A stretch of 64,000 nucleotides of DNA from Actinoplanes regularis (GCF_900188005.1 NZ_FZNR01000008.1:62001-126000), one strand, 5' to 3'. Shown: positions 25,637 to 34,535, counted from the first letter of the stretch. Numbers and translations: made by a program. The notes: generated by a model from the letters alone, not told the origin.

Positions 25637-27421
25637 TCACTTGCCGTCGTTGACGCCGAGGGCCTGGAAGTCCAGCATGCCGAAGGCGTCGTGAATGTAG
25701 GCGTTGGTCAGCCGCGGGTTGCGGTAGTTGAGCGCCTTGTCGACCACGAACGGCAGGTAGTACGCGCCTTCCATGATCTTGTGGTTGATCTGGCTGTAGA
25801 TCTCGGCGGCCTTGGCCGGGTCGGTCTCCAGCTGTGCCTGGTCGAAGAGCGCGTCGATCGACGGGTCCTTGATCTCGGCCAGGTTGTAGTTACCGTTCTT
25901 CGGGATGAAGCGGCTGTCCGACAGCGGCTGCATGTAGCCGGTGCCGGTCGGGTAGTCAGCGCCCCAGCCACCGATGATGATGCCGTAGCCCTTGGCCTTC
26001 ACGTTGTCCGGCGAACCGGTGATGGAGGCCTGCTGCGCACCGTCGTACTGCTCGATCTTGGCGTTGATGCCGGCCGGCTTGAGCGCGGCCTGCAGCGCCT
26101 CGGCGGACTTGACCTCGGCCGGCTTGTTGTTACGCACGGCGATGGTCACGTCGAAGCCGGTCGGCTTGCCACAGGCGGTGAGGGCCTTCTTGGCCTCCTC
26201 GACCTGCGGCTTGCCGGGCAGACGGTTGAACGGGTCGTACTTGGGGTCCGAGCCCGCGATGTTCGGCGGGAGCATGCTGGTGCCGATGTCGCCACCCGCG
26301 ATCGGGCCACCACGGGCCGCCTGGATCGAGGTCGGGTCGGCGGCGTAGATGATCGCCTTGCGGCACTCGATGTTGTCCAGCGGGGCCACCGAGGTGGCCA
26401 GACCCGCGTACCGGAGGAAGCCGGTGACCGGGGTGTCCGCGTTCGCCTTCAGGGCCGGGTCCTGGAGGATCTTGGTGCGGGTGGCCGCCTGGACACCGGT
26501 CTGACCGGCGTCGGCGTCCACGGTGCCGGCGATCAGGCGGCTGTCCATGTCCTCGGCGTTGGTCGTGACCGTGAAGGTGATCTGGTCCGGCAGCGCCTTA
26601 CGGATCGGGTCGGTCGCCGGGTCCCAGTTCGGGTTCCGGACGAAGATCGCGCCCTTACCCGGCTGGATGCTGCCTTCCTTGAACATGTACGGGCCGGAGG
26701 CGGCCGGCGCCGTGGTGTACTTCGCGCCGGTGTCCCGCTTCTGCGGCACCGGGCCGGAGCCCGGCATGGCCAGCAGGTACATGAAGTCGGCGGACGGCTT
26801 CGAGAGCTTGAAAGAGATCGTCGAGTCGTCCGGGGTGGTCACCGACTTCAGACCCAGCTTGTTCGGGTCGCTGTCCTTGTACGGGCCCTTGTACTCGCCC
26901 TTCGGGTCGAGCACGGCGGGCAGGTAGACCGGGCCGCCGGAGATGACGTCGGTGGCCCAGACCCGCTCGATGCCGTACTTGATGTCCTTCGACGTGATCG
27001 GGGTGCCGTCGTCGAACTTGAGGCCGCTGCGCAGCTTGAAGGTGTAGTTCAGCTTGTCGGCGCTGATCTCGGGCATCGCCTGCGCGAGGTCGGGCTTCAG
27101 CTCCAGCCCGGCCTTGCCCGGGGTGGCGGCGTATTCGACGAGCTTACGGGTGTAGAGCCGGTTCAGGTTCCACACGAACGCGTAGTAGCCGCGGGCCGGG
27201 TCCCAGAAGTCGGCGTCCTGCGCGCCCCACAGGTTCACCGTGCCGCCCTTGGCGGTGGACGGGTTCACGACCTCGGTGATCGCGAGGTTGTAGGCGGACT
27301 TGCCACCGCTCGCGCCGTCGGTCTTCTTGTCATCGCTCTTCGAACCGCCGCAAGCGGCGGTCGTAAGGCCGAGTGCGAGCGCGACGCCGGCCGCCGCGAT
27401 CGCCCTAGTGTTCCTGGACAC
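25637..27421 (-). CDS. Peptide-binding lipoprotein, family 5 (OppA/DppA type)
   Basis: A 594-residue extracytoplasmic binding lipoprotein. The signal runs VSRNTRAIAAAGVALALGL and ends at TTAACGG; the -3 residue is Thr, a weak lipobox. The family 5 core shows LNYTFKLRSGLKFDDG (in part), DIKYGIERVWA and GGWGADYPTG. It would bind peptides or similar solutes and deliver them to the permeases. The GTG at 27421 with AGGAG five bases upstream decides the start, well inside the longer open frame. Confidence 0.92.
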   Translation of the reverse strand: MSRNTRAIAAAGVALALGLTTAACGGSKSDDKKTDGASGGKSAYNLAITEVVNPSTAKGGTVNLWGAQDADFWDPARGYYAFVWNLNRLYTRKLVEYAATPGKAGLELKPDLAQAMPEISADKLNYTFKLRSGLKFDDGTPITSKDIKYGIERVWATDVISGGPVYLPAVLDPKGEYKGPYKDSDPNKLGLKSVTTPDDSTISFKLSKPSADFMYLLAMPGSGPVPQKRDTGAKYTTAPAASGPYMFKEGSIQPGKGAIFVRNPNWDPATDPIRKALPDQITFTVTTNAEDMDSRLIAGTVDADAGQTGVQAATRTKILQDPALKANADTPVTGFLRYAGLATSVAPLDNIECRKAIIYAADPTSIQAARGGPIAGGDIGTSMLPPNIAGSDPKYDPFNRLPGKPQVEEAKKALTACGKPTGFDVTIAVRNNKPAEVKSAEALQAALKPAGINAKIEQYDGAQQASITGSPDNVKAKGYGIIIGGWGADYPTGTGYMQPLSDSRFIPKNGNYNLAEIKDPSIDALFDQAQLETDPAKAAEIYSQINHKIMEGAYYLPFVVDKALNYRNPRLTNAYIHDAFGMLDFQALGVNDGK

Positions 27422-27494
27422 CTGTTCTCCTACCTCCTCGAACAGCGGAACCTGACGGTCCGCGAAACATGCGATGTTCCAGCCGCCCTGCGAA

Positions 27495-28502
27495 TCAGCG
27501 GGCCTTCGGGTCGAGCGCGTCGCGCAGGCCGTCACCGAAGAGGTTGAAAGCCAGCACCGTAATGAAGATCATTCCGCCCGGAATGATCATGTACATCGGG
27601 TCGGTCTGGTAGGTGCTGATCGCGTCCGACAGCATGCCGCCCCACGACGGGTTGGGCGGCGGGATACCGACGCCGAGGAAGCTCAGCGCCGCCTCCGTGA
27701 GGATGTTCGTGGGGATGATCAGCGTGGTGTAGACCAGGATCGGCGCCGCCAGGTTCGGCAGCAGTTCGCGGAAGAGGATCCGCGGCGACCGGGCACCCAT
27801 GCTGCGGGCCGCCTCGACGAACTCACGCTCGCGCAGCGACAGCGTCTGCCCACGGACGATCCGGCCGATGTACGGCCAGCCGAAGAAGCCGATCACACCG
27901 ACCAGCACCAGGATCCGCGACCAGCGGCCGTCCAGCCCGAGAATCGAGTAGGGCAGGACCGAGACCAGCGCGATCGAGAAGAGCAGCTGCGGGAAGGCGA
28001 GCAGGAGGTCCATCACCCGGCTGATCATCGAGTCGATCCAACCGCCGAGGAACCCGGCGGCGGTGCCGAAGATGACACCCAGGATCGTCGACACGAACGC
28101 CGAGAGGAATGCGACCGTCAGCGAGGTCTGGGCGCCGTAAACGACCCGGCTGAACACGTCCCGGCCGGAGGTCGGCTCGACGCCGAAGATGAAGTCGGAG
28201 CTGATCCCACCCCACGGCTTGATCGGTGTGCCGAAGGTCGGGTCGATCTGATCGATGTGGTACTCGTCGATCGGATGGCCGAACAGCTTGGTCAGCAGCG
28301 GCGCCAGAATCGCCACGACAATCAGCAGGAGGACGACAATTCCGCCGCCGACCGCCACTTTGTCCTTCTTCAGGCGGCGCCACGCGATCTGCTTCAGAGA
28401 ACGGCCGGCGATCGCCTTTTCGGCGGGCCCCCGCACCTCAGCCGCGTCGGCAGTCGGTGCCGACGTCTCGTCGGTGACCGACGCTTCTGGGCCAAGCGAC
28501 AT
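27495..28502 (-). CDS. Peptide ABC importer permease (OppC/DppC type)
   Basis: A 335-residue permease. A ~30-residue cytoplasmic N terminus precedes RRLKKDKVAVGGGIVVLLL, typical of OppC/DppC; the EAA motif is EFVEAARSMGARSPRI. ATG at 28502 (AGAGGA upstream) is preferred over GTG at 28529. It is the first gene of the operon, so the order is C-A-B-D-F rather than the usual A-B-C-D-F. The 73-bp gap to the binding-protein gene has only weak dyads. Confidence 0.92.
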   Translation of the reverse strand: MSLGPEASVTDETSAPTADAAEVRGPAEKAIAGRSLKQIAWRRLKKDKVAVGGGIVVLLLIVVAILAPLLTKLFGHPIDEYHIDQIDPTFGTPIKPWGGISSDFIFGVEPTSGRDVFSRVVYGAQTSLTVAFLSAFVSTILGVIFGTAAGFLGGWIDSMISRVMDLLLAFPQLLFSIALVSVLPYSILGLDGRWSRILVLVGVIGFFGWPYIGRIVRGQTLSLREREFVEAARSMGARSPRILFRELLPNLAAPILVYTTLIIPTNILTEAALSFLGVGIPPPNPSWGGMLSDAISTYQTDPMYMIIPGGMIFITVLAFNLFGDGLRDALDPKAR

Positions 28503-28911
28503 CTGTTTCGCCGGTCCTCTCCCGGCCACCGTGCAGCAGAGAGCCCACGGTCACCCGGCGCGTGGTACACGGAAACTCCCACGGCCCGGAGACGATGGCC
28601 CACGCTGCGAGCGGTAAACCGATCGGTTATCGCATGCCTCGAGTGCCGCCCTCGCCGAATCCGACCCAGATCGGGACGGGATCACGAGGGCACCTGATGA
28701 CGGGTGTGGCCGCCATCGAGAGGAACATTCACCTAGTGCACCGCTCGGGTCAAGCTCACTGACCGCACACGGGTGCTTCCGTGTCTCCCTCGTGATGTCA
28801 CCGTGACCTAGACGCCGAACAAACGGAAGGTACCGCGTAAGGGGCTCGCAAGTGGCCAATCCGGGCTAAACAGCTGGCATCGCGTTACCCGAGCATTACA
28901 CGGTGTAAATT
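28503..28911. other. Non-coding gap upstream of the importer operon
   Basis: No supported gene in 409 bp. It must hold the importer promoter. It contains an odd palindrome TTACAC-G-GTGTAA at 28896-28908, just past the recR stop in an AT-rich pocket, a candidate operator or recR-end signal. I could not assign a -35/-10 pair. Confidence 0.5.
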
Positions 28912-29505
28912 CTAAATTGCTCGGCGGCCCTCAAAAGCCCTACCGAGGGTTATCTCGTCCGCATACTCCAAGTCACCGCCGACGGGAAGACCGCTCGCAA
29001 GTCGGGTGACGGCGATTCCCATCGGCTTCACCAGCAGCCCCAGATAGGTCGCGGTCGCCTCGCCCTCGGTATTCGGGTCGGTCGCCAGAATCAGCTCCTG
29101 GACCTCGCCGGTGCCGAGCCGCATCAACAGCTCCCGGACCCGGAGATTGTCCGGCCCGACGCCCTCCAGCGGATTGATCGCGCCACCGAGCACGTGGTAC
29201 CTGCCGCGAAACTCGCCGGTCCGCTCGATCGCGACGACGTCCTTGGGCTCCTCGACCACACAGAGCACCTCGTTGGTACGCCGCGGATCACGGCAGACAC
29301 GACACTGCTCGGCCTCGGCCACGTTGAAGCAGGTGGTGCAGAAGCGCACCAGCTCCTTCACCTTGCGCAGGGCGGTGGCCAGCCGGTTGACGTCGGCCGG
29401 GTCCGCGGACAGGACGTGGAAGGCGATGCGCTGGGCCGACTTCGGGCCGACACCCGGCAGCCGACCCAGCTCATCGATCAGGTCCTGGATGGCACCTTCG
29501 TACAC
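28912..29505 (-). CDS. recR: Recombination protein RecR
   Basis: A 197-residue RecR, which acts with RecF/RecO to load RecA at gaps. It has the N-terminal HhH (LGRLPGVGPKSAQRIAFHVL), the zinc finger CTTCFNVAEAEQCRVC and the Toprim segment VVEEPKDVVAIERTGEFRG (in part) with ATDPNTEGEATATYL. GTG at 29505 is four bases after the ybaB stop. Part of the dnaX-ybaB-recR group conserved across bacteria. Confidence 0.95.
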   Translation of the reverse strand: MYEGAIQDLIDELGRLPGVGPKSAQRIAFHVLSADPADVNRLATALRKVKELVRFCTTCFNVAEAEQCRVCRDPRRTNEVLCVVEEPKDVVAIERTGEFRGRYHVLGGAINPLEGVGPDNLRVRELLMRLGTGEVQELILATDPNTEGEATATYLGLLVKPMGIAVTRLASGLPVGGDLEYADEITLGRAFEGRRAI

Positions 29506-29509
29506 GGGA

Positions 29510-29833
29510 TCAGAACCCGGGCAGGGAGAGGCCGCCGGTGGCCGGGCCCATCTTCTTCTCGGCCAGCTCCCGCTGCGCCTCGGCCGCATTGTGGATCGCG
29601 GCGAGCACCAGGTCCTCCAGCGTCTCGACGTCGTCGGCGTCCACCGCCTTCGGGTCGATCTTCACGGCCTTGAACTCGCCCAGGCCGGTCACCGTCACCG
29701 TCACCAGGCCGCCGCCGGCGGTGCCGGTCAGCTCGGCCTCGGCCAGCTCGGCCTGCGCCTGAGCGACCTGCTGCTGCATCTTCTGCGCCTGCTTCATCAG
29801 CTGCTGCATGTTCGGCTGTGCACCGGGGCGCAT
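29510..29833 (-). CDS. YbaB/EbfC nucleoid-associated protein
   Basis: A 107-residue YbaB/EbfC protein, a small dimeric DNA-binding protein. MRPGAQPNMQQLMKQAQKMQ begins a coiled N-terminal helix; the beta core (GLVTVTVTGLGEFKAVKIDP, in part) and C-terminal helix are typical. ATG at 29833 with GAGGAG seven bases upstream. It sits between dnaX and recR as in most bacteria. Confidence 0.93.
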   Translation of the reverse strand: MRPGAQPNMQQLMKQAQKMQQQVAQAQAELAEAELTGTAGGGLVTVTVTGLGEFKAVKIDPKAVDADDVETLEDLVLAAIHNAAEAQRELAEKKMGPATGGLSLPGF

Positions 29834-29936
29834 GGCTTTACTCCTCAGGTAGTCGCTCACTCTTGCCGGACAACCGCCATCGATGACCGCGGGGCGTCCG
29901 AATCAACCGCCGCCAGCGTAACCGTCGGCCACGCTG

Positions 29937-30175
29937 TTCCCGGCCAGCCCACCGACACGCCGCGCCCGACACGCCGTCGCACGCGCGGGCCTGAGCGGTG
30001 GCCGGTGACGTGACCAGGCACGCCTGGGCCGACCGCCGTCTCACGCGCAAGCCTTAGGTGGTCGGTGGCGTGACCGGACGCGCCGGGACCGACCCGCCGT
30101 CTCGGGCGCAAGCCTGAGGTGGTCGGTGGCGTGACCAGACGCGCCGGGACCGGCCCGCCGTCTCGGGCGGGATGC
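29937..30175. repeat. 60-61-bp tandem repeat between dnaX and ybaB
   Basis: Three tandem copies begin at 29997, 30057 and 30118, with a weaker partial copy before them. Each contains GGTGGYCGGTGRCGTGACC and a GCCGTCTC segment. The 420-bp gap 29834-30253 holds no credible gene; an open frame across it on the minus strand is only the translated repeat. Transcription from dnaX to ybaB-recR must cross it. Confidence 0.85.
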
Positions 30176-30253
30176 GGTGACCAGATAGGTGTACTGAGTC
30201 GCCTCCACCCATGCGGAAGCCGCCGCCCTCGACGAAGGCCGGCGGTCAGCGCG

Positions 30254-33200
30254 TCAAAGGTCGCCGATCTTCTCCGCACCGAAGGCGTCGCGCAGCAGTT
30301 GGAAGGCTTGCTCCTCGCTGCTCTGGCGGGCCGTCTTCTCGTCGATCACCTCGTCCAGCGGCTCGTCGCCCGGATCGAAGCCCTCGTAGCCGGCCCCGGC
30401 CGGAGGCGCACCGTCGTACTCGGGGTCGTAGGGCGCCTCGCCGATCGGAGAGCCGTCGGACCAGGCAGCGGCACCGGCCGGGCCACCAGACGCCGGCACC
30501 GAACCCCCGGCGGCACGCGCCGGGCTCGAACCGCCGGCGGCACGCGCCGGGGTCGCGTTGCGGGCGTTGGCCGCGGCGGCACGGGCGGCGGCCAGTCCGC
30601 TGCCGGCAGCCGCGTTACCGCCACGTGCCGCGGCCGCCCGGGCCGCCTCCATGGCGGGCGAACGGGAGACAGCCGGTGTCGCCGTGCCCGGGCCGGCCGA
30701 ACCGGTCGGTGACGCGGAGGCCGTGGGCCGGTTGGATGGCGAGCCGCTCCCGGAGGCCTGTTGAACCTCCGGGCCCGCGGAATATGGGTCCGCGGCGCCG
30801 GATGGCGATGACACCCGCGGGGAGTACGCCGCCGGGGCAGCCGGTTGCTGCACGCCGGACGGTGGGACAGCCGGCTGGCTGACGCCTGACTGGAAAGCCG
30901 GCTGTCCAGCAGCCGACGAGGCATCCGGACGGCCAGCAGCCGACGGGGCAGCCGGATGACCGACGGCCGACGAGGCATCCGGATGACCGACGGCCGACGA
31001 GGCAGCCGGATTGCTCGTAGCCGACGAGGCATCCGGATAACTGGCGGCCGACGGAGTGGACGGTTGGCCGGTGGTCGACGGGACAGCCGGCTGGCTGGCG
31101 GCGGCCGGAGCGGGCGCGCGGGTGCCCGGCTTGACCGGCTCGGGCCAGTCGTCGTCCGCCGGGGCCTGCGCGGGCTCCGGAGCGGCCGTACCCGGCCGAA
31201 CCGGTTCGGGCCAGTCGGTGTCGCCGGAGGTCACCGGAGGAGCGGAAGCGGCCTCTCGCCGATCCGGACCCGCTGCGACGGCCCCTCCAACGGATTGATC
31301 CGCGAGCTGAGAGTCCTGGATATAGGAGTCAGCGTCCGGCTCCGGGGAGAGCGGTGTGGACGAGGCCGGCCAGTCATCGTCGGAGTCGGCGACGGGGGCT
31401 CGCTGCGGACGTGGCGGACGGGACTCCGTCCTCCCGGTGTTCCGTTCCGGGGCCGAGGAGGGCGCGGCACGGCCCGGAGCGCTCGGCGACACATTGCGGC
31501 CGGCGGTCTGGTCCCGGACGGGGGCCGGTCCACGAGCAGTGCTCTCACCGACCTCGCAGCGGATCTGCCAGCTCCCGCCGAGCTCGGTGCCGAACTCCGC
31601 GATGATGACGTCGGTGTAGGTAAGGAAGCGCTCCGCGTACCTCGGCGACGGGGCGGCGAACACGACCGTGCCGTCCTCGACCGCGCGGATGCCGATGCCG
31701 GAGTTCTGCATCAGCTGGATCTTGTCGTGCTTGGGGCCGAAGGCCTGCCAGACGGCACGGACCTGTGACTCGTCCACCCGAGGGCCGGCCGGAGCGGCGG
31801 CCTCCTGGGCGACCGGCGGCTCCGGATCCCACGGCGGCTCGTCGTCGTGATGACCGCCGTCGGCGACCTGGTTCCAGTCGGCCTCACCACGAGCCTCGGT
31901 CCCGGAGGCAGCCGTCATCGGCGCGGCCTGCACCGGAGGAGCAGCCGGCACCGGGTCGGCTGACGACGCGGAAACCGCCGGCGCGGGGGAAACGGGACGG
32001 ACGGAACCGCCCGTGGTCCGGCGGCCCGCGGCCAGAGCCGCGGCCCGGGCGGCAGCCTTGCCACCACTGGAAGCGTCGGAAACCGCGGGCAGGGCCGCTC
32101 CGGAAGCGCCGGATACCGTCGGCACGGCCGCTCCGGGTGCGGCGAGCTCCATCCCGGCAGCGTCGGAGACCGACACGGTCATCGGGCCGCGCTTCTCCAA
32201 GCGCTCCAGGCGCTGCAGCAGGGCCCCGGTCGAATCGTCCGCGCCCGGCAGCAGCATGCGCGCGGTGATCAGCTCCAGGAGCAGGCGCGGAGCGGTGGTC
32301 CCGCGCATCTCGACCAGGCCGTTGTGCACGATGTCCGCGCACCGCGAGAGCGTGGCCGCCCCGAGCTGGGACGCCTGGGCATGCATCGCCTCGAGCTGGT
32401 CGGCCGGGCCGTCGATCAGGCCCTTGGCGACCGCGTCCGGCACCTGCTGAAGAATGATCAGGTCGCGGAAGCGTTCCAGCAGGTCGGAGGCGTACCGCCG
32501 GGAATCATGGCCGGCCTCGGCGACCCGGTCGATGGTCTCGTACGCCGCGGCGCCGTTGCCGGCGGCCAGGGCGTCGCACATCTCGTCGATCAGGGCGACG
32601 TCGGTGACGCCGAGCAGGGCGACCGCCCGCGCGTAACTGACACCATCCGGTCCGGCGCCGGCGATGAGCTGGTCGAGCACCGAGAGCGTGTCCCGGGCGC
32701 TGCCGCCGCCGGCCCGCACCACCAGCGGGAACACCGCCGGCTCGACGCGGACGCCCTCGGCCTCGGTGAGCTGCTGCAGGTAGGGCCGGAGGGTCGCGGG
32801 CGGGATCAGCCGGAACGGGTAGTGATGGGTCCGCGAGCGGATGGTGCCGAGCACCTTGTCCGGCTCGGTGGTGGCGAAGATGAACTTCACATAATCCGGC
32901 GGCTCCTCGACGAGCTTGAGCAGCGCGTTGAAGCCCGCCGACGAGACCATGTGCGCCTCGTCGATCACGTAGATCTTGTAACGGCTGCTGGCGGGCGCGA
33001 AGAACGCCTTCTCCCGCAGCTCACGGGCGTCGTCGACACCACCGTGGCTGGCCGCGTCGATCTCGATCACGTCGATCGAGCCGGCACCGTCGTTCGCCAG
33101 CGACTTGCAGGAGGCGCAGACGCCGCACGGCTCCGGGGTCGGGCCCTGCTCGCAGTTGAGCGACCGGGCCAGGATGCGCGCGCTGGACGTCTTGCCGCAG

Positions 33201-33340
33201 CCGCGTGGGCCGGAGAAGAGATAGGCGTGGTTCAGCCGACCGCTGCGCAGCGCCTGCGACAGCGGTTCGGTCACGTGCTCCTGACCGATGATCTCGGCGA
33301 AAGTCCGCGGCCTGTACTTCCGGTAGAGGGCGAGAGCCAC
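30254..33340 (-). CDS. dnaX: DNA polymerase III subunit gamma/tau
   Basis: A 1028-residue clamp-loader subunit. The AAA+ domain shows SGPRGCGKTSSARI (Walker A), the zinc ligands CEQGPTPEPCGVCASC, VIDEAHMVSSAGFNALL (Walker B) and the sensor GTIRSRTHHYPFR. Domain III extends to about residue 370. The remaining ~650 residues are mostly Ala/Pro/Ser-rich, with one conserved block (DESQVRAVWQAFGPKHDKIQ, in part) and a 27-bp repeat. GTG at 33340 with AGGAGG upstream is the start (VALALYRKYRPRTF). It is longer than most family members. First gene of dnaX-ybaB-recR. Confidence 0.94.
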   Translation of the reverse strand: MALALYRKYRPRTFAEIIGQEHVTEPLSQALRSGRLNHAYLFSGPRGCGKTSSARILARSLNCEQGPTPEPCGVCASCKSLANDGAGSIDVIEIDAASHGGVDDARELREKAFFAPASSRYKIYVIDEAHMVSSAGFNALLKLVEEPPDYVKFIFATTEPDKVLGTIRSRTHHYPFRLIPPATLRPYLQQLTEAEGVRVEPAVFPLVVRAGGGSARDTLSVLDQLIAGAGPDGVSYARAVALLGVTDVALIDEMCDALAAGNGAAAYETIDRVAEAGHDSRRYASDLLERFRDLIILQQVPDAVAKGLIDGPADQLEAMHAQASQLGAATLSRCADIVHNGLVEMRGTTAPRLLLELITARMLLPGADDSTGALLQRLERLEKRGPMTVSVSDAAGMELAAPGAAVPTVSGASGAALPAVSDASSGGKAAARAAALAAGRRTTGGSVRPVSPAPAVSASSADPVPAAPPVQAAPMTAASGTEARGEADWNQVADGGHHDDEPPWDPEPPVAQEAAAPAGPRVDESQVRAVWQAFGPKHDKIQLMQNSGIGIRAVEDGTVVFAAPSPRYAERFLTYTDVIIAEFGTELGGSWQIRCEVGESTARGPAPVRDQTAGRNVSPSAPGRAAPSSAPERNTGRTESRPPRPQRAPVADSDDDWPASSTPLSPEPDADSYIQDSQLADQSVGGAVAAGPDRREAASAPPVTSGDTDWPEPVRPGTAAPEPAQAPADDDWPEPVKPGTRAPAPAAASQPAVPSTTGQPSTPSAASYPDASSATSNPAASSAVGHPDASSAVGHPAAPSAAGRPDASSAAGQPAFQSGVSQPAVPPSGVQQPAAPAAYSPRVSSPSGAADPYSAGPEVQQASGSGSPSNRPTASASPTGSAGPGTATPAVSRSPAMEAARAAAARGGNAAAGSGLAAARAAAANARNATPARAAGGSSPARAAGGSVPASGGPAGAAAWSDGSPIGEAPYDPEYDGAPPAGAGYEGFDPGDEPLDEVIDEKTARQSSEEQAFQLLRDAFGAEKIGDL
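30903..31064 (-). repeat. 27-bp in-frame repeat in the dnaX tail
   Basis: The segment GCCGACGAGG (plus strand) recurs at exact 27-bp steps at 30912, 30939, 30966, 30993, 31020 and 31047. It codes for nine-residue units of the type PDASSAVGH in the disordered linker of DnaX. Confidence 0.92.
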
Positions 33341-33433
33341 TCCTGCCACCTCCTGAACGACCGCGCCATTGTCCGTCGAGGCTGTGACAAGAACAAACGA
33401 CATGCCCCGACAGTGCAAGGCGGGAGGAGATAT

Positions 33434-33530
33434 GAAGGACCCCCCGTGCACCCGCCAGAGCCCGCTTATCCTTGCTGCCTTCCGGCCCTGGGGAGGTTCA
33501 CAGGATGACGCCGCACGAGGGGCTGCCGAC
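33434..33530 (-). ncRNA. ffs: Signal recognition particle RNA (small type)
   Basis: The minus strand shows the conserved SRP apical loop core CAGGGCCGGAAGGCAGCAAG (about 33473-33492) flanked by complementary arms (GTGCGGCG side and GGGTGCACGG side) that form the long helix of the small bacterial SRP RNA. Ends are approximate. It lies just upstream of dnaX, a frequent location in actinobacteria. It binds Ffh and targets nascent membrane proteins. Confidence 0.92.
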
Positions 33531-33609
33531 AGAGTACCCGGCCGCCGCGCCGATCGCCCGGCACCCCTCCCGTGCGGGAGTCTGACAAGCCGTATGTATC
33601 CTGGCGAAC

Positions 33610-33697
33610 GGAGGATTCGCCTAGAGGCCTAGGGCGCACGCTTGGAAAGCGTGTTGGGTTAACACCCTCACGAGTTCGAATCTCGTATCCTCCGCCA
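33610..33697 (+). tRNA. tRNA-Ser(GGA)
   Basis: An 88-base tRNA with the long variable arm of the serine class. Acceptor GGAGGAT/ATCCTCC, anticodon stem CACGC/GCGTG with loop TTGGAAA and anticodon GGA at 33644-33646, T arm with GTTCGAAT, encoded GCCA end. Confidence 0.97.
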
Positions 33698-33718
33698 GCT
33701 CCATCAGCGGAAACATGC

Positions 33719-33750
33719 AAGGCCGGACCCGGCGGGTCCGGCCTTCTTGC
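33719..33750 (+). terminator. Intrinsic terminator after tRNA-Ser(GGA)
   Basis: A perfect 12-bp stem (33719-33730 with 33734-33745) with a 3-base loop, then CTTGC. It lies 21 bases after the tRNA end. Confidence 0.88.
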
Positions 33751-34076
33751 GTTCAGCGTCCCAGTTCTCGTCTCACTCAGGGAACGACTCTCACTCAGGG
33801 ACACGACGCCCGGCCCGCGTGGGCCACTCCGTCTCGGTCGCCCACCGCGTCGCGGATGGTGAACCTGACGGAGCGAGCTGACCTCCCCGTGACTAGGGAT
33901 ACCACTGCGTGAGGTGCCTGTCGCGTCTCGTATGCTCCGGCACGAAAACAGTGCAGGCGAGGGCCGGCCCCGATCGGGCCGGCTCTCGCCGTTTTCCGTA
34001 CTGACCGCCGTACCGGCGAATCGGGCGAACCGTCGGCATCGACGGCCGCGACCTCGCCGCGGAGCTGGACCGGGTG
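33751..34076. other. Non-coding gap with a short direct repeat and an orphan terminator
   Basis: No credible gene in 326 bp. TCTCACTCAGGGA occurs twice (33771-33783 and 33789-33801, 18 bp apart). A TATGCT at 33931-33936 resembles a -10 box and is followed within 25 bases by a strong terminator hairpin, so a very short RNA may be made. Confidence 0.5.
33957..33998 (+). terminator. Orphan intrinsic terminator
   Basis: A 14-bp GC-rich stem with one G-T pair (33957-33970 with 33976-33989) and CGATC loop, then CGTTTTCC. No gene ends before it on the plus strand; the previous tRNA has its own terminator. Confidence 0.8.
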
Positions 34077-34418
34077 CTACAGCTGGCCGGCCGCGATCGC
34101 GTCGTCCACCTCGGGGAAGATCGCGAAATAGCGGCTCAGGCCGACGGTCTGCATCAACCGGGTGAGGAACGGGTTCGCCGCGGCGAAGGTGAGCCAGCCG
34201 CCGCGGGCGGCGATCACCTCTTTGCTGACGATGAAGGTGCTCAACCCGATCGAGTCGCAGAACTTCAACTCGGTTAGGTCCACCACGATCCTGGGTATTG
34301 GACGCTCCAGCAGACCGGTGAAGACGACACGCAACTCCGCGGCGGTGTCCGCGTCGAGCTCGCCCTTGAGGTGCAGCACGGCAACATCCGGCCGATGCTC
34401 AGTGATGGTGGCTCGCAT
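34077..34418 (-). CDS. STAS-domain anti-anti-sigma factor
   Basis: A 113-residue single STAS domain, like SpoIIAA/RsbV. VLHLKGELDADTAAEL is the first strand-helix, and KFCDSIGLSTFIVS carries the phosphorylatable Ser of the DS-x-GL motif (about residue 56). When unphosphorylated such proteins capture an anti-sigma kinase and free a sigma factor. No anti-sigma kinase or sigma gene is nearby, so the partner is unknown. ATG at 34418 has only a weak ribosome site. Confidence 0.9.
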   Translation of the reverse strand: MRATITEHRPDVAVLHLKGELDADTAAELRVVFTGLLERPIPRIVVDLTELKFCDSIGLSTFIVSKEVIAARGGWLTFAAANPFLTRLMQTVGLSRYFAIFPEVDDAIAAGQL

Positions 34419-34535
34419 GGCAATCGCTTTCTACCAGTTCGATGGAATTTCAGGGTAGATCGCGAAGAATGGCGCACATCGGACTGAAGGTGCGTCGCAG
34501 ACCGGCTTGACACAGATGCCGAAGGCGCAGACGCA

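Noticed and set aside
29997..30175. CRISPR array at the 60-bp repeats
   Set aside because: Whole units are repeated without unique spacers.
29857..30279. 140-residue minus-strand frame over the dnaX-ybaB gap
   Set aside because: It only translates the 60-bp repeats, has no ribosome site and resembles no protein.
30254..33340. Programmed frameshift giving a short gamma form of DnaX
   Set aside because: I see no A-rich slippery sequence near the end of domain III.
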